Shown here: one piece after another, positions 51,689-59,881 of the stretch | Numbering within the stretch: the first letter of the stretch is position 1 | How the letters are laid out: each line of letters starts with the position of its first letter | DNA from: a virus | Reading direction: 5' to 3' (one strand) | DNA: 61,511 bases | IMG/VR virus record: IMGVR_UViG_3300044634_003809 | Location: 1-61,511 of that record | Position numbers and translations under genes: made by a program | The notes under the pieces: model-generated | What the model saw: only the letters and a program-made list of their open reading frames with translations | Told to the model about the DNA's origin: nothing | The model's database searches: none

Positions 51689-52130
51689 CCTTTCTTTTCT
51701 CAATCTAAATATCATTAAGAACAAACTTCTTGAAATAGAAACCAGTCCTCACGGACTTGTGACTAAAGGTGTTTCTACTTATAATCACGGAATGCCCACT
51801 CTAATGTATCCAGAACTCACTGGATTAAAGAATGTTATTAAACAATATGTTAGACTATATTGTAATAAGTATGAGATTCCACCTTTAAAGTTTATCAATA
51901 GTTGGTTTAATATTTCACAACCAGGAAATAAACTTAAAGCACATAAGCACGAAGAAAGTATTGTAAGTGGTGCATTTTATATTTCTGGAAAAACCCCACT
52001 TATTTTTCCAGATACAAAAGTAAATCCATATCCAGGACTTTTAGTTGTCTTCTCAAGTGATTTGGTTCATTATACAGAAGAAGAAACAGAAGAAAGAATT
52101 ATTATTAGTTTTAATACAGATTACCTATGA
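51672..52130 (+). CDS. 2OG-Fe(II) oxygenase family protein
   Basis: 152-aa protein of the phage-type 2-oxoglutarate/Fe(II) dioxygenase family (2OG-FeII_Oxy_5-like). Seen: 'FINSWFNISQPGNKLKAHKH' then 'EESIVSGAFYI', 'PGLLVVFSSDLVH', and 'ERIIISFNTDYL'. Likely metal ligands are H91/H93 and E94 or nearby acid with H133; R142 is the probable 2OG-binding Arg. Family members hydroxylate or otherwise oxidise proteins or nucleic acids; many cyanophages carry one of unknown substrate. GGAG ribosome-binding site; overlaps neighbours on both sides (17 bases upstream, 4-base ATGA downstream), so it is made with the glycosyltransferases. Substrate may be the fibre or a glycan (inference). Confidence 0.8.
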   Translation: MIEEYNLSFLNLNIIKNKLLEIETSPHGLVTKGVSTYNHGMPTLMYPELTGLKNVIKQYVRLYCNKYEIPPLKFINSWFNISQPGNKLKAHKHEESIVSGAFYISGKTPLIFPDTKVNPYPGLLVVFSSDLVHYTEEETEERIIISFNTDYL

Positions 52131-52915
52131 AATTTTTATTTTTGGTTGGTTCAGCACTTAAACACTTCCAAGAAGAAAAGTTTAGTGCTTATGATGAAGA
52201 ACAAAGATTTGAGCAAACACTAAAAACAATTGAATGTATAAGAGAAAAAGTTCCTAACTCTTATGTCGTTTTATTTGAGTGTTCTTCTAAACCAATTGAT
52301 GAGAAGCAAAAAGAGGTACTCAAAGAAAAAGCAGATTTGTTTTTAGAGTTTTATAATGAACCAGTACTCAAACAGATTTATGAAAATCTAGAATCAAGAC
52401 CAGAATTGATTACTTATGGTAAATCATTATTAGAAACCAGAGGATTATTGAATACTCTTTATGTAATCAAGAAGCATAATTTGTTTAGTGATAGCCAAAG
52501 AGTATTCAAACTGACTGGAAGATACTTACTGAATGAGTATTTTGATATTAAAGATTATGAATCAAAATTTCTTGAGGAAAAATATGTAATCAAAAAGTAT
52601 GATTATCTTCCACAAGAGGCAGAGAATTTTGATGAGAAAGAACTTGAGAATGTTTATGCCTATCTTTATGGTGCTCAAGGTATGATGGTAACTGGTCTAT
52701 GGTCTTTTGACCGTATTCTGTTTAATGAGATTGTTGAGTCACTTGAAAAAGCATTTGTTTATATGGAAAAGATGCTTCAATTTACAGCAGGTACTGATGT
52801 TGAGCATTCTCTTTATCGGTTCTTGAACAAAAAAAATGTGATTAGTATTCCAAATCTTGGTCTTACAACGATTAAGGGAATGAGTGGTGAGAATGGAGCA
52901 AGTTATAATATATGA
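52127..52915 (+). CDS. Unknown protein in glycosyltransferase cassette (GT-A-like candidate)
   Basis: 262-aa soluble protein, not firmly recognised. Seen: N-terminal 'FLFLVGSALKHFQEEKFSAY' and 'VVLFECSSKPIDEKQKEVLK', an alpha/beta start; 'RVFKLTGRYLLNEYFDIKDY' (about 125-144) resembles the '.k.sGRY.l' motif of some capsule-type glycosyltransferases; 'AQGMMVTGLWSFDRIL' and a His-containing 'GTDVEHSLYRFL' near the end. No clear DxD. Linked by ATGA overlaps on both sides (52127-52130 and 52912-52915), so it belongs to the coupled operon. A sugar-modifying role is inferred from context. Confidence 0.6.
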   Translation: MKFLFLVGSALKHFQEEKFSAYDEEQRFEQTLKTIECIREKVPNSYVVLFECSSKPIDEKQKEVLKEKADLFLEFYNEPVLKQIYENLESRPELITYGKSLLETRGLLNTLYVIKKHNLFSDSQRVFKLTGRYLLNEYFDIKDYESKFLEEKYVIKKYDYLPQEAENFDEKELENVYAYLYGAQGMMVTGLWSFDRILFNEIVESLEKAFVYMEKMLQFTAGTDVEHSLYRFLNKKNVISIPNLGLTTIKGMSGENGASYNI

Positions 52916-53565
52916 AACTAGCAATCTTTTATCATATTGGGCAGATTGGTATTGGTGCTTTTGTTTATATTAATCAGGTTCATAGACTTTATACTTCAGG
53001 ATTAATCAAAGAAGCATCTTATATTCACTTTGGAGTGAATGGAAATCAAGAACTCTTTAATATTCCTAATAATACAAAGGTTGTTTATAATCAAAATCAT
53101 AAGGAAGAAACAGAAACTTTAATGTCTTTACGTGATTTTTGTAAACAAAATCCAGATTATAAAGTTCTTTATTTTCATACTAAAGGAGTATCAAAAGAAA
53201 GTATGAATGCTGAAAGTTGGAGATTGATGATGGAATATTTTGTGATTGATAGATGGAAAGAATGTGTAGAATACTTGAATGATTATGATGTTGTTGGAAG
53301 TAATCTCAAAGTTTTGGGACCAACCACTTGGAGTGATGGTAGACAATCGTGGGAGAAAGCAGGAACTCAACATTTTGTAGGAAACTTTTGGTGGGCAAAT
53401 GCTTCTTATGTAAATACTTTAAGTGATGAGTTTTTGGAAAGTGACTTTAGATTAGACCGTGAGTTCTGGATTGGTACTGGAGATGGTAAAATGAAATCTT
53501 TATATCAACCAGAAGATTACGAACCTTATACATACTTTTACCGGGAGAAGGATTATGTTTCGTGA
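52912..53565 (+). CDS. Glycosyltransferase-like protein (GT-A type)
   Basis: 217-aa protein. Seen: 'KLAIFYHIGQIGIGAFVYIN' start, 'DYKVLYFHTKGVSKESMNAE' (about 82-101), 'YLNDYDVVGSNLKVLGPTTW', and a strongly conserved-looking 'HFVGNFWWANASYVNTLSD' followed by 'LDREFWIGTGDGKMKSLYQP'. The 'YFHTKG ... H..GNFWWA.. Y ... L... R ... E.WI' pattern occurs in a family of glycan-synthesis proteins in bacteria; I judge it a glycosyltransferase, with acceptor and donor unknown. Overlaps the previous gene (ATGA) and the next by 11 bases. Confidence 0.6.
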   Translation: MKLAIFYHIGQIGIGAFVYINQVHRLYTSGLIKEASYIHFGVNGNQELFNIPNNTKVVYNQNHKEETETLMSLRDFCKQNPDYKVLYFHTKGVSKESMNAESWRLMMEYFVIDRWKECVEYLNDYDVVGSNLKVLGPTTWSDGRQSWEKAGTQHFVGNFWWANASYVNTLSDEFLESDFRLDREFWIGTGDGKMKSLYQPEDYEPYTYFYREKDYVS

Positions 53566-53908
53566 ATGTGGAGAATGCACTGCATGTTGCAGTTGGTTAG
53601 TTGCTAATATCTATGGATGGGAAATTGGTGGCGGAAAGTCTTGTAAATTTTTAGAGTGTAATGGTTGTGGTGTCCATAATGCAAGAGCAGAGGTTTGCAG
53701 AAACTATCAGTGTGCTTGGACGCAACATTTACTTCCAGAAGAAATGAGACCTGATAAATCTAATATAATAGTCTCTGTAGAGAATAATCCAAATGGGCAA
53801 CATTTAAAAGTATTGCCAATAAATAATAAAGAAATAAAACCTGAAGTTAAACAATACCTTCAAAAGTGGAGTGAGAGTATGAACACTCCTGTGATTTTTA
53901 TAGAATAA
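53555..53908 (+). CDS. Cys-rich YkgJ-like metal/cluster-binding protein
   Basis: 117-aa protein with nine cysteines: C5-x2-C8-x2-C11-C12 at the N terminus ('ECGECTACC'), then C30, C35-x2-C38 and C48-x4-C53 ('VCRNYQCAW'). This matches the YkgJ / UPF0153-type zinc- or iron-chelating domain (C..C..CC ... C ... C..F/Y.C). The C-terminal half is not Cys-rich and lacks other motifs. Family members are thought to bind Zn or an Fe-S cluster; substrate unknown. Ribosome-binding site AAGGA. It overlaps the upstream glycosyltransferase gene by 11 bases. An associated Fe-dependent 2OG oxygenase lies three genes earlier, so a link to metal handling is possible (inference). Confidence 0.7.
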   Translation: MFRECGECTACCSWLVANIYGWEIGGGKSCKFLECNGCGVHNARAEVCRNYQCAWTQHLLPEEMRPDKSNIIVSVENNPNGQHLKVLPINNKEIKPEVKQYLQKWSESMNTPVIFIE

Positions 53909-53930
53909 AAGTCGTTTCCAAGAACTCAAA

Positions 53931-55118
53931 ATGCCAGCCTTTTATAACTTTACAGAAAACGGACTTGTTTATAGTTTTGATGACATTTTTGTTCCTGCTG
54001 ATTTTTTTCGTGAAGGGAATTTGTGGACTTGGGGTTCTGCAATTAGTATTCAACTTGGTGATGGTTCGACAACAGGTAATAGAAGTACTCCAATAACTAC
54101 ATTTGCTGGGGGAGCAAATTGGAAATCTGTCCAAGATTCTTTTAACACATCAACTGCGGCAGCAATTAAAACTGATGGAACCTTATGGATTTGGGGAAGT
54201 CAATTTAACGGACAATTAGGAATTAATAACACTGGCAATAGAAGCACTCCAGTTACAACATTCGCCGGAGGAACCAATTGGAAACAAATTACTTTTGGTT
54301 CTGCTCATGCCGTAGCAATTAAAACCGATGGAACCTTATGGACTTGGGGATTTGGTGGAAGACTTGGAAACGGAACAACAACTGGCAACATAAGCACGCC
54401 AGTCACCACATTTGCTGGAGGAACCAACTGGAGACAAGTAAGTTGTGGTGATGCCCACACAGTAGCAATCAAAACTGATGGAACTTTATGGGCTTGGGGT
54501 TCTGGTGGACAAGGAAAACTTGGGAATGGTTTAGTTTCAGCCGTAGCAGTTATATCAACTCCAATCACAACATTTGCTGGAGGAACCAACTGGAGACAAG
54601 TTGCATGTTCAAATAATATGACAGCAGCAATCAAAACTGATGGAACTTTATGGGTTTGGGGTGATGCTGCAAATTCATTGCTTGGAAACGGATTAACAAC
54701 AGGTAGCATAAGTACTCCAATCACAACATTTGCTGGAGGAACCAACTGGAAACAAGTTTCCAGCGGAGGCAATCACACAGCAGCAATCAAAACTGATGGG
54801 ACCTTATGGACTTGGGGTTCTGGTGCTAATGCCATTGGAAATGGAAGCTTTCCTACTAGTACTCCAGTCACCACATTTGCTGGAGGAAATAACTGGAAAC
54901 AAGTAAGTTGCGCGAATGCAATTGCTACAGCAGCAATCAAGGCTGATGGAACCTTATGGACATGGGGTGCTGGTAATAATGGAATACTTGGAGAAAGATC
55001 TACATATGGTACTAAAAGCACTCCAGTCACCACATTTGCTGGAGGAACCAATTGGAGACGGGTCGGTTCTTCTGGCAATGGTTTTGCTGCACTCACATAC
55101 GATGACCCTGTGATATAA
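53931..55118 (+). CDS. RCC1-like seven-bladed propeller protein 3
   Basis: 395-aa RCC1 protein lying inside the enzyme cassette. N-terminal adaptor (about 1-31) 'YNFTENGLVYSFDDIFVPAD' differs from the other two. Seven 'LWxWG' cores (LWTWG, LWIWG, LWTWG, LWAWG, LWVWG, LWTWG, LWTWG) form a complete propeller. Blade three lacks a few residues ('GFGGRLGNGTTTGN') and blade one has a longer insert ('VQDSFNTSTAAAIK'). The blade consensus is the same as in proteins 1 and 2, but the copies are more diverged from each other. Probable adhesin. The location breaks a run of enzyme genes with 22 and 24 base gaps. No ribosome-binding site of note. Confidence 0.85.
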   Translation: MPAFYNFTENGLVYSFDDIFVPADFFREGNLWTWGSAISIQLGDGSTTGNRSTPITTFAGGANWKSVQDSFNTSTAAAIKTDGTLWIWGSQFNGQLGINNTGNRSTPVTTFAGGTNWKQITFGSAHAVAIKTDGTLWTWGFGGRLGNGTTTGNISTPVTTFAGGTNWRQVSCGDAHTVAIKTDGTLWAWGSGGQGKLGNGLVSAVAVISTPITTFAGGTNWRQVACSNNMTAAIKTDGTLWVWGDAANSLLGNGLTTGSISTPITTFAGGTNWKQVSSGGNHTAAIKTDGTLWTWGSGANAIGNGSFPTSTPVTTFAGGNNWKQVSCANAIATAAIKADGTLWTWGAGNNGILGERSTYGTKSTPVTTFAGGTNWRRVGSSGNGFAALTYDDPVI

Positions 55119-55142
55119 TACATAATAAGAAAGCAATAAACT

Positions 55143-55925
55143 ATGAAGACATTATATTTTCTTGGAGGACTTCCAAGAAGTGGTTCTACATTACTTGGGT
55201 CACTTCTCAATCAACATCCTGACATTTATGTATCACCAACATCTCCATTGGGTGATGTAGTCACTGATATTGAAAAGTCATTTAATACTTTAGATATTCA
55301 ATTTACCTTTGACCGTAAAGCAATATCTTATAATGTTTATAAGGCAGTTCTTGCTAACTTCTATAATCATATTCCAAAATCAACAATTCTAGATAAGCAT
55401 CGGTTTTGGGGAAAGAATCTTGATACAGTACAAATGTTTCTTTCGAACAAACCAAAGATTGTAGCAACTTATCGTTCTATTCCAGAAGTTCTTACATCTT
55501 ATATTTCTCTTATAGAACGGTCAAAGCACGAAGATAACTTTATTGATAATCATTTAAGAAAAGATAATCTTCCAATCACAAACAATAATCGTGCCGAATA
55601 TATTTGGAGATATTATGTTTCTCCATCTTATGAGAGTATGGTTTATGGACTTACAAAGTATCCAGATTGGGTTCATCTGGTAGAATACAATAGTCTCGTA
55701 GAAAATCCAGAAACAGAACTGAATAAAATCTATGAGTTTTTAGAGGTTCCTTCTCATACAAATGCCTTTGATAATATTGATAATGCTTGCGGAGAACAAA
55801 AGGATGATGCTTGGGGATTAAGAGGTCTTCACGATATTCGTCCAAATCTATCTAAAATCTCACAAAATCCTATTGATGTAATAGGAGAAGAAAATGTAAA
55901 ACTTTATTCCAAGTTTGATTTATGA
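55143..55925 (+). CDS. Sulfotransferase-family protein
   Basis: 260-aa PAPS-dependent sulfotransferase candidate. Seen: 5'-phosphosulfate loop 'GLPRSGSTLL' (about 9-18) with the classic 'RSGST', and a 3'-phosphate region 'ATYRSIPEVLTSYISL' (R111 and S119 as expected binding residues). 'DKHRFWGKNLDTV' and a C-terminal 'VEYNSLVENPETELNKIYEF' plus 'LEVP' (usual 'P...l..i..FL') also match the family. The enzyme would move sulfate from PAPS to a hydroxyl of a sugar or tyrosine. No signal peptide, so it acts in the host cytoplasm. Start of a new coupled run: its stop overlaps the next start (ATGA). Sulfotransferases are known but uncommon in phages. Confidence 0.8.
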   Translation: MKTLYFLGGLPRSGSTLLGSLLNQHPDIYVSPTSPLGDVVTDIEKSFNTLDIQFTFDRKAISYNVYKAVLANFYNHIPKSTILDKHRFWGKNLDTVQMFLSNKPKIVATYRSIPEVLTSYISLIERSKHEDNFIDNHLRKDNLPITNNNRAEYIWRYYVSPSYESMVYGLTKYPDWVHLVEYNSLVENPETELNKIYEFLEVPSHTNAFDNIDNACGEQKDDAWGLRGLHDIRPNLSKISQNPIDVIGEENVKLYSKFDL

Positions 55926-56728
55926 AAACTCATTTGTTAGTGGTTCTTCAGTCTCATTCAAAAGGGAATAGAGATGCTGATGAAAATCATAAAAGATATT
56001 GTAATGCTCCAAAGATTGAAGTATCATCAAGATGTATTTTTTCTGTGATTGATGCTTTGAATTATGCTCAAGAGCAATATCCAGATTATGAAATAGAACT
56101 ACAAATCTTTGATGACCATTCAGACCAAGAGTTTCTGGATATTCTTCAGTCACTAATTGATACAGCAAAGTTTAAGGTCAATCTAACACATCTTGAAACT
56201 TATGGAATAATGCCTTCAATCCTTCGTTGTTATGAGCACGGAAGAGACTGTGGAAAGGATTGGGTCTATTTTATTCAAGATGATTTTCTTCATCAACAAA
56301 ACTCCGTTGAATTGATGATAGATGCTATTAATCAGTTCAGTTGCAATCTAGGAAAACCAGCAAGTATCTTTCCATTCAACAAACCAGCAGAATATCATAA
56401 CCCAGAAAATACTGCGGTTCTTTGTAATATTGTTGTAGGTAAAGACAGATACTGGAGAACTAATATTCATCCAGCAGTCACTTTGATGACTCATAGTAGT
56501 ATCATTAAACAAAACTGGGATTTATTTTATAAGATGGGAACAAGTAAAATAAGTGAAACGATGGAGATGGAGAGTATTTGTAAGATTTATTATGAAAGAG
56601 GATATTACTGCTTTACTCCCATTCCATCATTAGCACTTCATATGCAAACAGAGTGGGATAAGGACTTTTTTATTGACTGGAAATCTTGGTGGAATGAATA
56701 CGATTTGGAGAAACTAAATGAAAATTAA
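55922..56728 (+). CDS. Glycosyltransferase, GT-A type (family 2-like)
   Basis: 268-aa GT-A glycosyltransferase candidate. Seen: 'LLVVLQSHSKGNRDADENH' start, 'FSVIDALNYAQEQYPDYEIE', 'LQIFDDHSDQEFLDILQSLI' (like the 'DDxSxD' of GT2), then 'GKDWVYFIQDDFLH' (about 110-123), where QDD acts as a DxD-like nucleotide-sugar and metal site. 'FPFNKPAEYHNPEN' and a His-rich later part follow. It starts in the sulfotransferase stop (ATGA) and overlaps the next gene by 11 bases. A similar enzyme follows, so two related sugars or steps may be added. Donor and acceptor unknown. Confidence 0.7.
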   Translation: MKTHLLVVLQSHSKGNRDADENHKRYCNAPKIEVSSRCIFSVIDALNYAQEQYPDYEIELQIFDDHSDQEFLDILQSLIDTAKFKVNLTHLETYGIMPSILRCYEHGRDCGKDWVYFIQDDFLHQQNSVELMIDAINQFSCNLGKPASIFPFNKPAEYHNPENTAVLCNIVVGKDRYWRTNIHPAVTLMTHSSIIKQNWDLFYKMGTSKISETMEMESICKIYYERGYYCFTPIPSLALHMQTEWDKDFFIDWKSWWNEYDLEKLNEN

Positions 56729-57413
56729 TGTATATTTAAGACACTGCTATTACTCAAAAATTCAAGAAGCACCAGGAAAACAAAGACCTTCTTGGTGGGA
56801 TAAAGAAAAGGTATTTCAAAACTTTAAGAATACTCTTAATCCAGAAACAACAAACTATACAATCATCTATGATGAACATTATGGAAAGATAGAAGATACT
56901 TTCTTAGCACAAGAGAATAATGTTTATACTATTAATTGTGGTGGAGAAGCAAAGAGTTTTATTGAGACATTAAAGTACATTCAATCTCAAAACCATTCTC
57001 CAGATGATATCATTTATTTTCTAGAAGATGATTATGTCCATCAACCAGGATGGGATAAAGTTCTAATTGAGGGATTTACTCTACCAGTTTCTTATGTGAC
57101 CTTGTACGACCATAGAGATAAGTATGGTGAGTATTATGCGGAGTTTCGCACAAAAGTTTTGTTTACAGATTCTAGTCACTGGATGGCAACACCGTCAACC
57201 ACAAATACTTTTGCCGTTAAGTATTCAACTCTTGTAGAGGACTTTTATACTCATACTAAATATTCTACAGGAGTGGAACCATCAGCAGACCACCAAAAGT
57301 TTTTAGAATTATCACAAAGAGGAAGAGTTCTTATATCTTCTATTCCTGGTTATTCTACACACTGTCAAGAAGATTTATTATCACCTTGTATTGATTGGAA
57401 AAATTACTTATGA
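56718..57413 (+). CDS. Glycosyltransferase-like protein, GT-A type
   Basis: 231-aa protein related in layout to its neighbour. Seen: 'YLRHCYYSKIQEAPGKQRPS' start; 'TNYTIIYDEHYGKIEDTFLA'; 'DDIIYFLEDDYVHQPGWDKV' (about 95-114) with EDD as the probable DxD site; then 'YVTLYDHRDKYGEYYAEFRT' and 'HWMATPSTTNTFAVKYSTL', followed by 'STGVEPSADHQKFLELSQRG'. The 'YFLEDDY.H...W' string and following 'H.D' pattern are typical of GT-A enzymes in glycan clusters. The stop TGA overlaps the ATG of the next gene (57410), so it is coupled to the three-domain enzyme. Confidence 0.7.
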   Translation: MKINVYLRHCYYSKIQEAPGKQRPSWWDKEKVFQNFKNTLNPETTNYTIIYDEHYGKIEDTFLAQENNVYTINCGGEAKSFIETLKYIQSQNHSPDDIIYFLEDDYVHQPGWDKVLIEGFTLPVSYVTLYDHRDKYGEYYAEFRTKVLFTDSSHWMATPSTTNTFAVKYSTLVEDFYTHTKYSTGVEPSADHQKFLELSQRGRVLISSIPGYSTHCQEDLLSPCIDWKNYL

Positions 57414-59527
57414 ATTGGAAAGATGTTGAAGGTTATTTTTCTTACACTAACCTTTATGATTTAGCAATCAAATACTGTCCAGATAACTCAACTTTTGTAG
57501 AAGTTGGTTCTTGGATGGGGAGGTCTACTTGTTATATGGGAGAACAGATTAAAAAATCTCCCAAAAATATCAAGTTTTATGCTGTAGATACTTGGGAAGG
57601 TAGTGAGGAAATATCTCATAAAGAAACAATAGAAAAACTGAAGAATGAAAACCTATCTCTATTTGATATCTTCAATCATCATATTCAAATGTGTGGTGTT
57701 CAGGAACAAGTAATACCACTTAAAACCACTAGTATAGAAGCAGCAAAACAGTTTGAAGATAATAGTCTTGATTTTGTTCACATTGATGCTTCACACGATT
57801 ACGAAAATGTTTTAGCAGATATTATTGCTTGGTATCCAAAAGTAAAACCAGGAGGTTTTATTACTGGTGATGACTATGTAATAAGTTGGGGTGGAGTTAT
57901 TCAAGCAGTTAAAGAATATTTTACAGGAAAATCTGTGGTTCTTTTAGACCGTGGAGATTTTACATTAAACAAAGTTTGGTTACATCAAAAACAAGGAGAA
58001 AAAATGGAAGTTGCACTTTATGCTATCTCTAAAAACGAAGAAAAGAATGTTGAGAAATTCGTTGAAATCTCAAAGAAATTTTCTCATACTGTTGTAGTTG
58101 ATACTGGAAGCACAGATAATACAGTTCAACTACTCAAAGAAGCAGGTGTTGAAGTCTATGAGCATCCACAAAGTAGAGAAGAGTTTGATTTTTCAGTTGC
58201 AAGAAATCAGGCACTGTCTTATGTAAAGACCGATTGGGCATTTTCTCTTGATTTGAATGAAGACCTAGATGAGTTTCATCCAGAAGGTCTTGGTGTGATT
58301 GCGGGAGAGTTCACATCATTCAAACACGAACGATACAATAAAATAGGAGATCAAGAGACATCACTATCAAATGAAACTCACACTCGTTTTCACAGAACCA
58401 AAAACTATATTTGGGTAGGTGCTGTACACGAAAATCTTGTATTTTTACCATCTGAAGAACATCTAAACGAGTCTACTGTTGATACTACTATTAAAATTAC
58501 TAAAAATATTCATAATACGGTAGATAAAGAACTATTCTATCTTTCAATATGCGAAAGAGAATTTGAAAAAGATCCCACTAATACCTACTATCTTTGGTTT
58601 ATCTTCAAGCATTATTTTGAAGTTAAAAATTTCGGCAAAGCAATTGAACTTGGTCAAGAATATCTAAATCTTTCTAAAGCATATTTTGATGTTACTAGAA
58701 TTGATGTGTTTATTATGACTAGTATTGCTCTTATTAATATTAAAGATATTCAAAGAGCATCTAATTATGCTTTCCATGCATTGAGTGAAGCAATGAATAT
58801 TGGTGGTGATGTTATGGGTAAAGCATTCACTCATCTACTTAACATTGGTAAACTTACTCAAAATCCTAATATTATTATCTTTGCATCTGGATTTAGTTCA
58901 GATACAGTAAGACTTTCCGAAAGAACAGAAGCAATTGACAAACTATTCTTGACCAATCTTGACGATATTCCAACCACTGCTTGGATGGGGCATCGTCCTT
59001 TTGCTGAATGGATTGTAAAACAACTAAATCCGGAAGTAATTGTAGATTTGGGTGTTGATTGGGGATACTCTACATTCTCATTTGCAATGCCAAGAATTGG
59101 TAAAGTGTATGGTATTGATAATTTTGCTGGTGATGATTTTGTTGGAAAATCAAATACTTATTCTTTCATATCTATGAAGAGGGATAAATTACACCTTCAA
59201 GATAATGTAGAATTTATCAAAGGTGACTTTAATGAAGTTTCCAAGACCTGGGATAAGAAAATTGATATTCTTCACATTGATGGTAGTCACCACTATGAAG
59301 ATGTGAAGAAAGATTTTGAAACTTGGAGTCAGTTTGTAAATGATGATGGTGTAATTCTAATGCACGATACTTGTGTTGAGAATTTTGAAGGTATGGAGTA
59401 TGGAGTTAAGAAATTCTTTGATGAAATTGAACTTCCAAAATGCACATTTACACATTCTTTTGGTCTTGGTGTAGTTTCTAAAAATGAAAAAATAATGGAA
59501 CAAATTAAGACAACTTTCAATCTATGA
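57410..59527 (+). CDS. Three-domain fusion: methyltransferase - GT2 glycosyltransferase/TPR - methyltransferase
   Basis: 705-aa enzyme. I use the ATG at 57410, which overlaps the previous stop (ATGA); an upstream TTG is not needed. Seen: (i) 1-195, class I methyltransferase of the Methyltransf_24 type: 'FVEVGSWMGRSTCYMGEQI' (SAM loop), 'DFVHIDASHDYENVLADI', 'KPGGFITGDD'; (ii) about 199-470, GT2 glycosyltransferase plus TPR helices: 'VVVDTGSTDNTVQLLKEAG', 'FSVARNQAL', 'AFSLDLNEDL' (in the DxD position DLNED), then 'IELGQEYLNLSKAYFD'; (iii) about 540-705, second methyltransferase: 'VIVDLGVDWGYSTFSFAMP' and 'IDILHIDGSHHYEDVKKDFE'. A strong internal ribosome-binding site before Met199 (58004) may also yield parts (ii)+(iii) alone. 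Substrate unknown. Confidence 0.8.
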   Translation: MNWKDVEGYFSYTNLYDLAIKYCPDNSTFVEVGSWMGRSTCYMGEQIKKSPKNIKFYAVDTWEGSEEISHKETIEKLKNENLSLFDIFNHHIQMCGVQEQVIPLKTTSIEAAKQFEDNSLDFVHIDASHDYENVLADIIAWYPKVKPGGFITGDDYVISWGGVIQAVKEYFTGKSVVLLDRGDFTLNKVWLHQKQGEKMEVALYAISKNEEKNVEKFVEISKKFSHTVVVDTGSTDNTVQLLKEAGVEVYEHPQSREEFDFSVARNQALSYVKTDWAFSLDLNEDLDEFHPEGLGVIAGEFTSFKHERYNKIGDQETSLSNETHTRFHRTKNYIWVGAVHENLVFLPSEEHLNESTVDTTIKITKNIHNTVDKELFYLSICEREFEKDPTNTYYLWFIFKHYFEVKNFGKAIELGQEYLNLSKAYFDVTRIDVFIMTSIALINIKDIQRASNYAFHALSEAMNIGGDVMGKAFTHLLNIGKLTQNPNIIIFASGFSSDTVRLSERTEAIDKLFLTNLDDIPTTAWMGHRPFAEWIVKQLNPEVIVDLGVDWGYSTFSFAMPRIGKVYGIDNFAGDDFVGKSNTYSFISMKRDKLHLQDNVEFIKGDFNEVSKTWDKKIDILHIDGSHHYEDVKKDFETWSQFVNDDGVILMHDTCVENFEGMEYGVKKFFDEIELPKCTFTHSFGLGVVSKNEKIMEQIKTTFNL
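57993..58006 (+). promoter_or_regulatory. Internal Shine-Dalgarno and ATG inside the fusion gene
   Basis: AAGGAG at 57993-57998, five A-rich bases, and an in-frame ATG at 58004 (codon 199), exactly at the boundary between the first methyltransferase and the GT2 domain. This is the best Shine-Dalgarno of the cassette, and likely marks either a former separate gene start or a second translation start. Confidence 0.6.
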
Positions 59528-59880
59528 GAATTGTAGTTCCTATATCAGTCGGAGAACTTTTAGATAAGATTACTATACTTGAAATTAAATCTCTTTTGGG
59601 TTATAATGAGTACGTAGAAAAAGAACTTGAAGAACTTAATCAGATTAAAGATACTATAAAATCTTACACTGAAGAATATATGAATCAGTTGCGAAAAGTG
59701 AATCAAAATCTTTGGAAGATTGAAGACAGATTAAGAGTTCTTGAAAAGGAACAAAGATTTGATAATGAATTTATTGAACTTGCTCGAAGTGTTTATAAAC
59801 TAAACGACCAAAGAGCAGAAATTAAAAGAAAAATCAACAAAGAAACTAATTCAGAATATAAAGAAATTAAAATTTATTAA
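59524..59880 (+). CDS. DUF6165-like small protein
   Basis: 118-aa helical protein whose N terminus 'MRIVVPISVGELLDKITILE' and 'IKSLLGYNEYVEKELEEL' match the DUF6165 signature ('.P.S.GEL.DKITIL.IK......eL..L'). The rest is a charged amphipathic helix with 'LRKVNQNLWKIEDRLRVLEK' and 'LARSVYKLNDQRAEIKRKIN'. DUF6165 genes commonly lie beside glycosyltransferases in bacterial surface-polysaccharide clusters, but the function is unknown. Its ATG overlaps the fusion-gene stop (ATGA). Typical length for the family. The operon appears to end here. Confidence 0.75.
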   Translation: MRIVVPISVGELLDKITILEIKSLLGYNEYVEKELEELNQIKDTIKSYTEEYMNQLRKVNQNLWKIEDRLRVLEKEQRFDNEFIELARSVYKLNDQRAEIKRKINKETNSEYKEIKIY

Positions 59881-59881
59881 A

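Noticed and set aside
55112-55117. TATAAT before the sulfotransferase gene as a sigma70 promoter
   Set aside because: No TTGACA-like element at 16-18 bases; the motif overlaps the end of the RCC1 coding sequence.
57395-57409. TTG start at 57395 for the fusion gene
   Set aside because: The ATG at 57410 gives the standard ATGA overlap and starts where the recognisable domain begins; the TTG would add five codons inside the previous gene.
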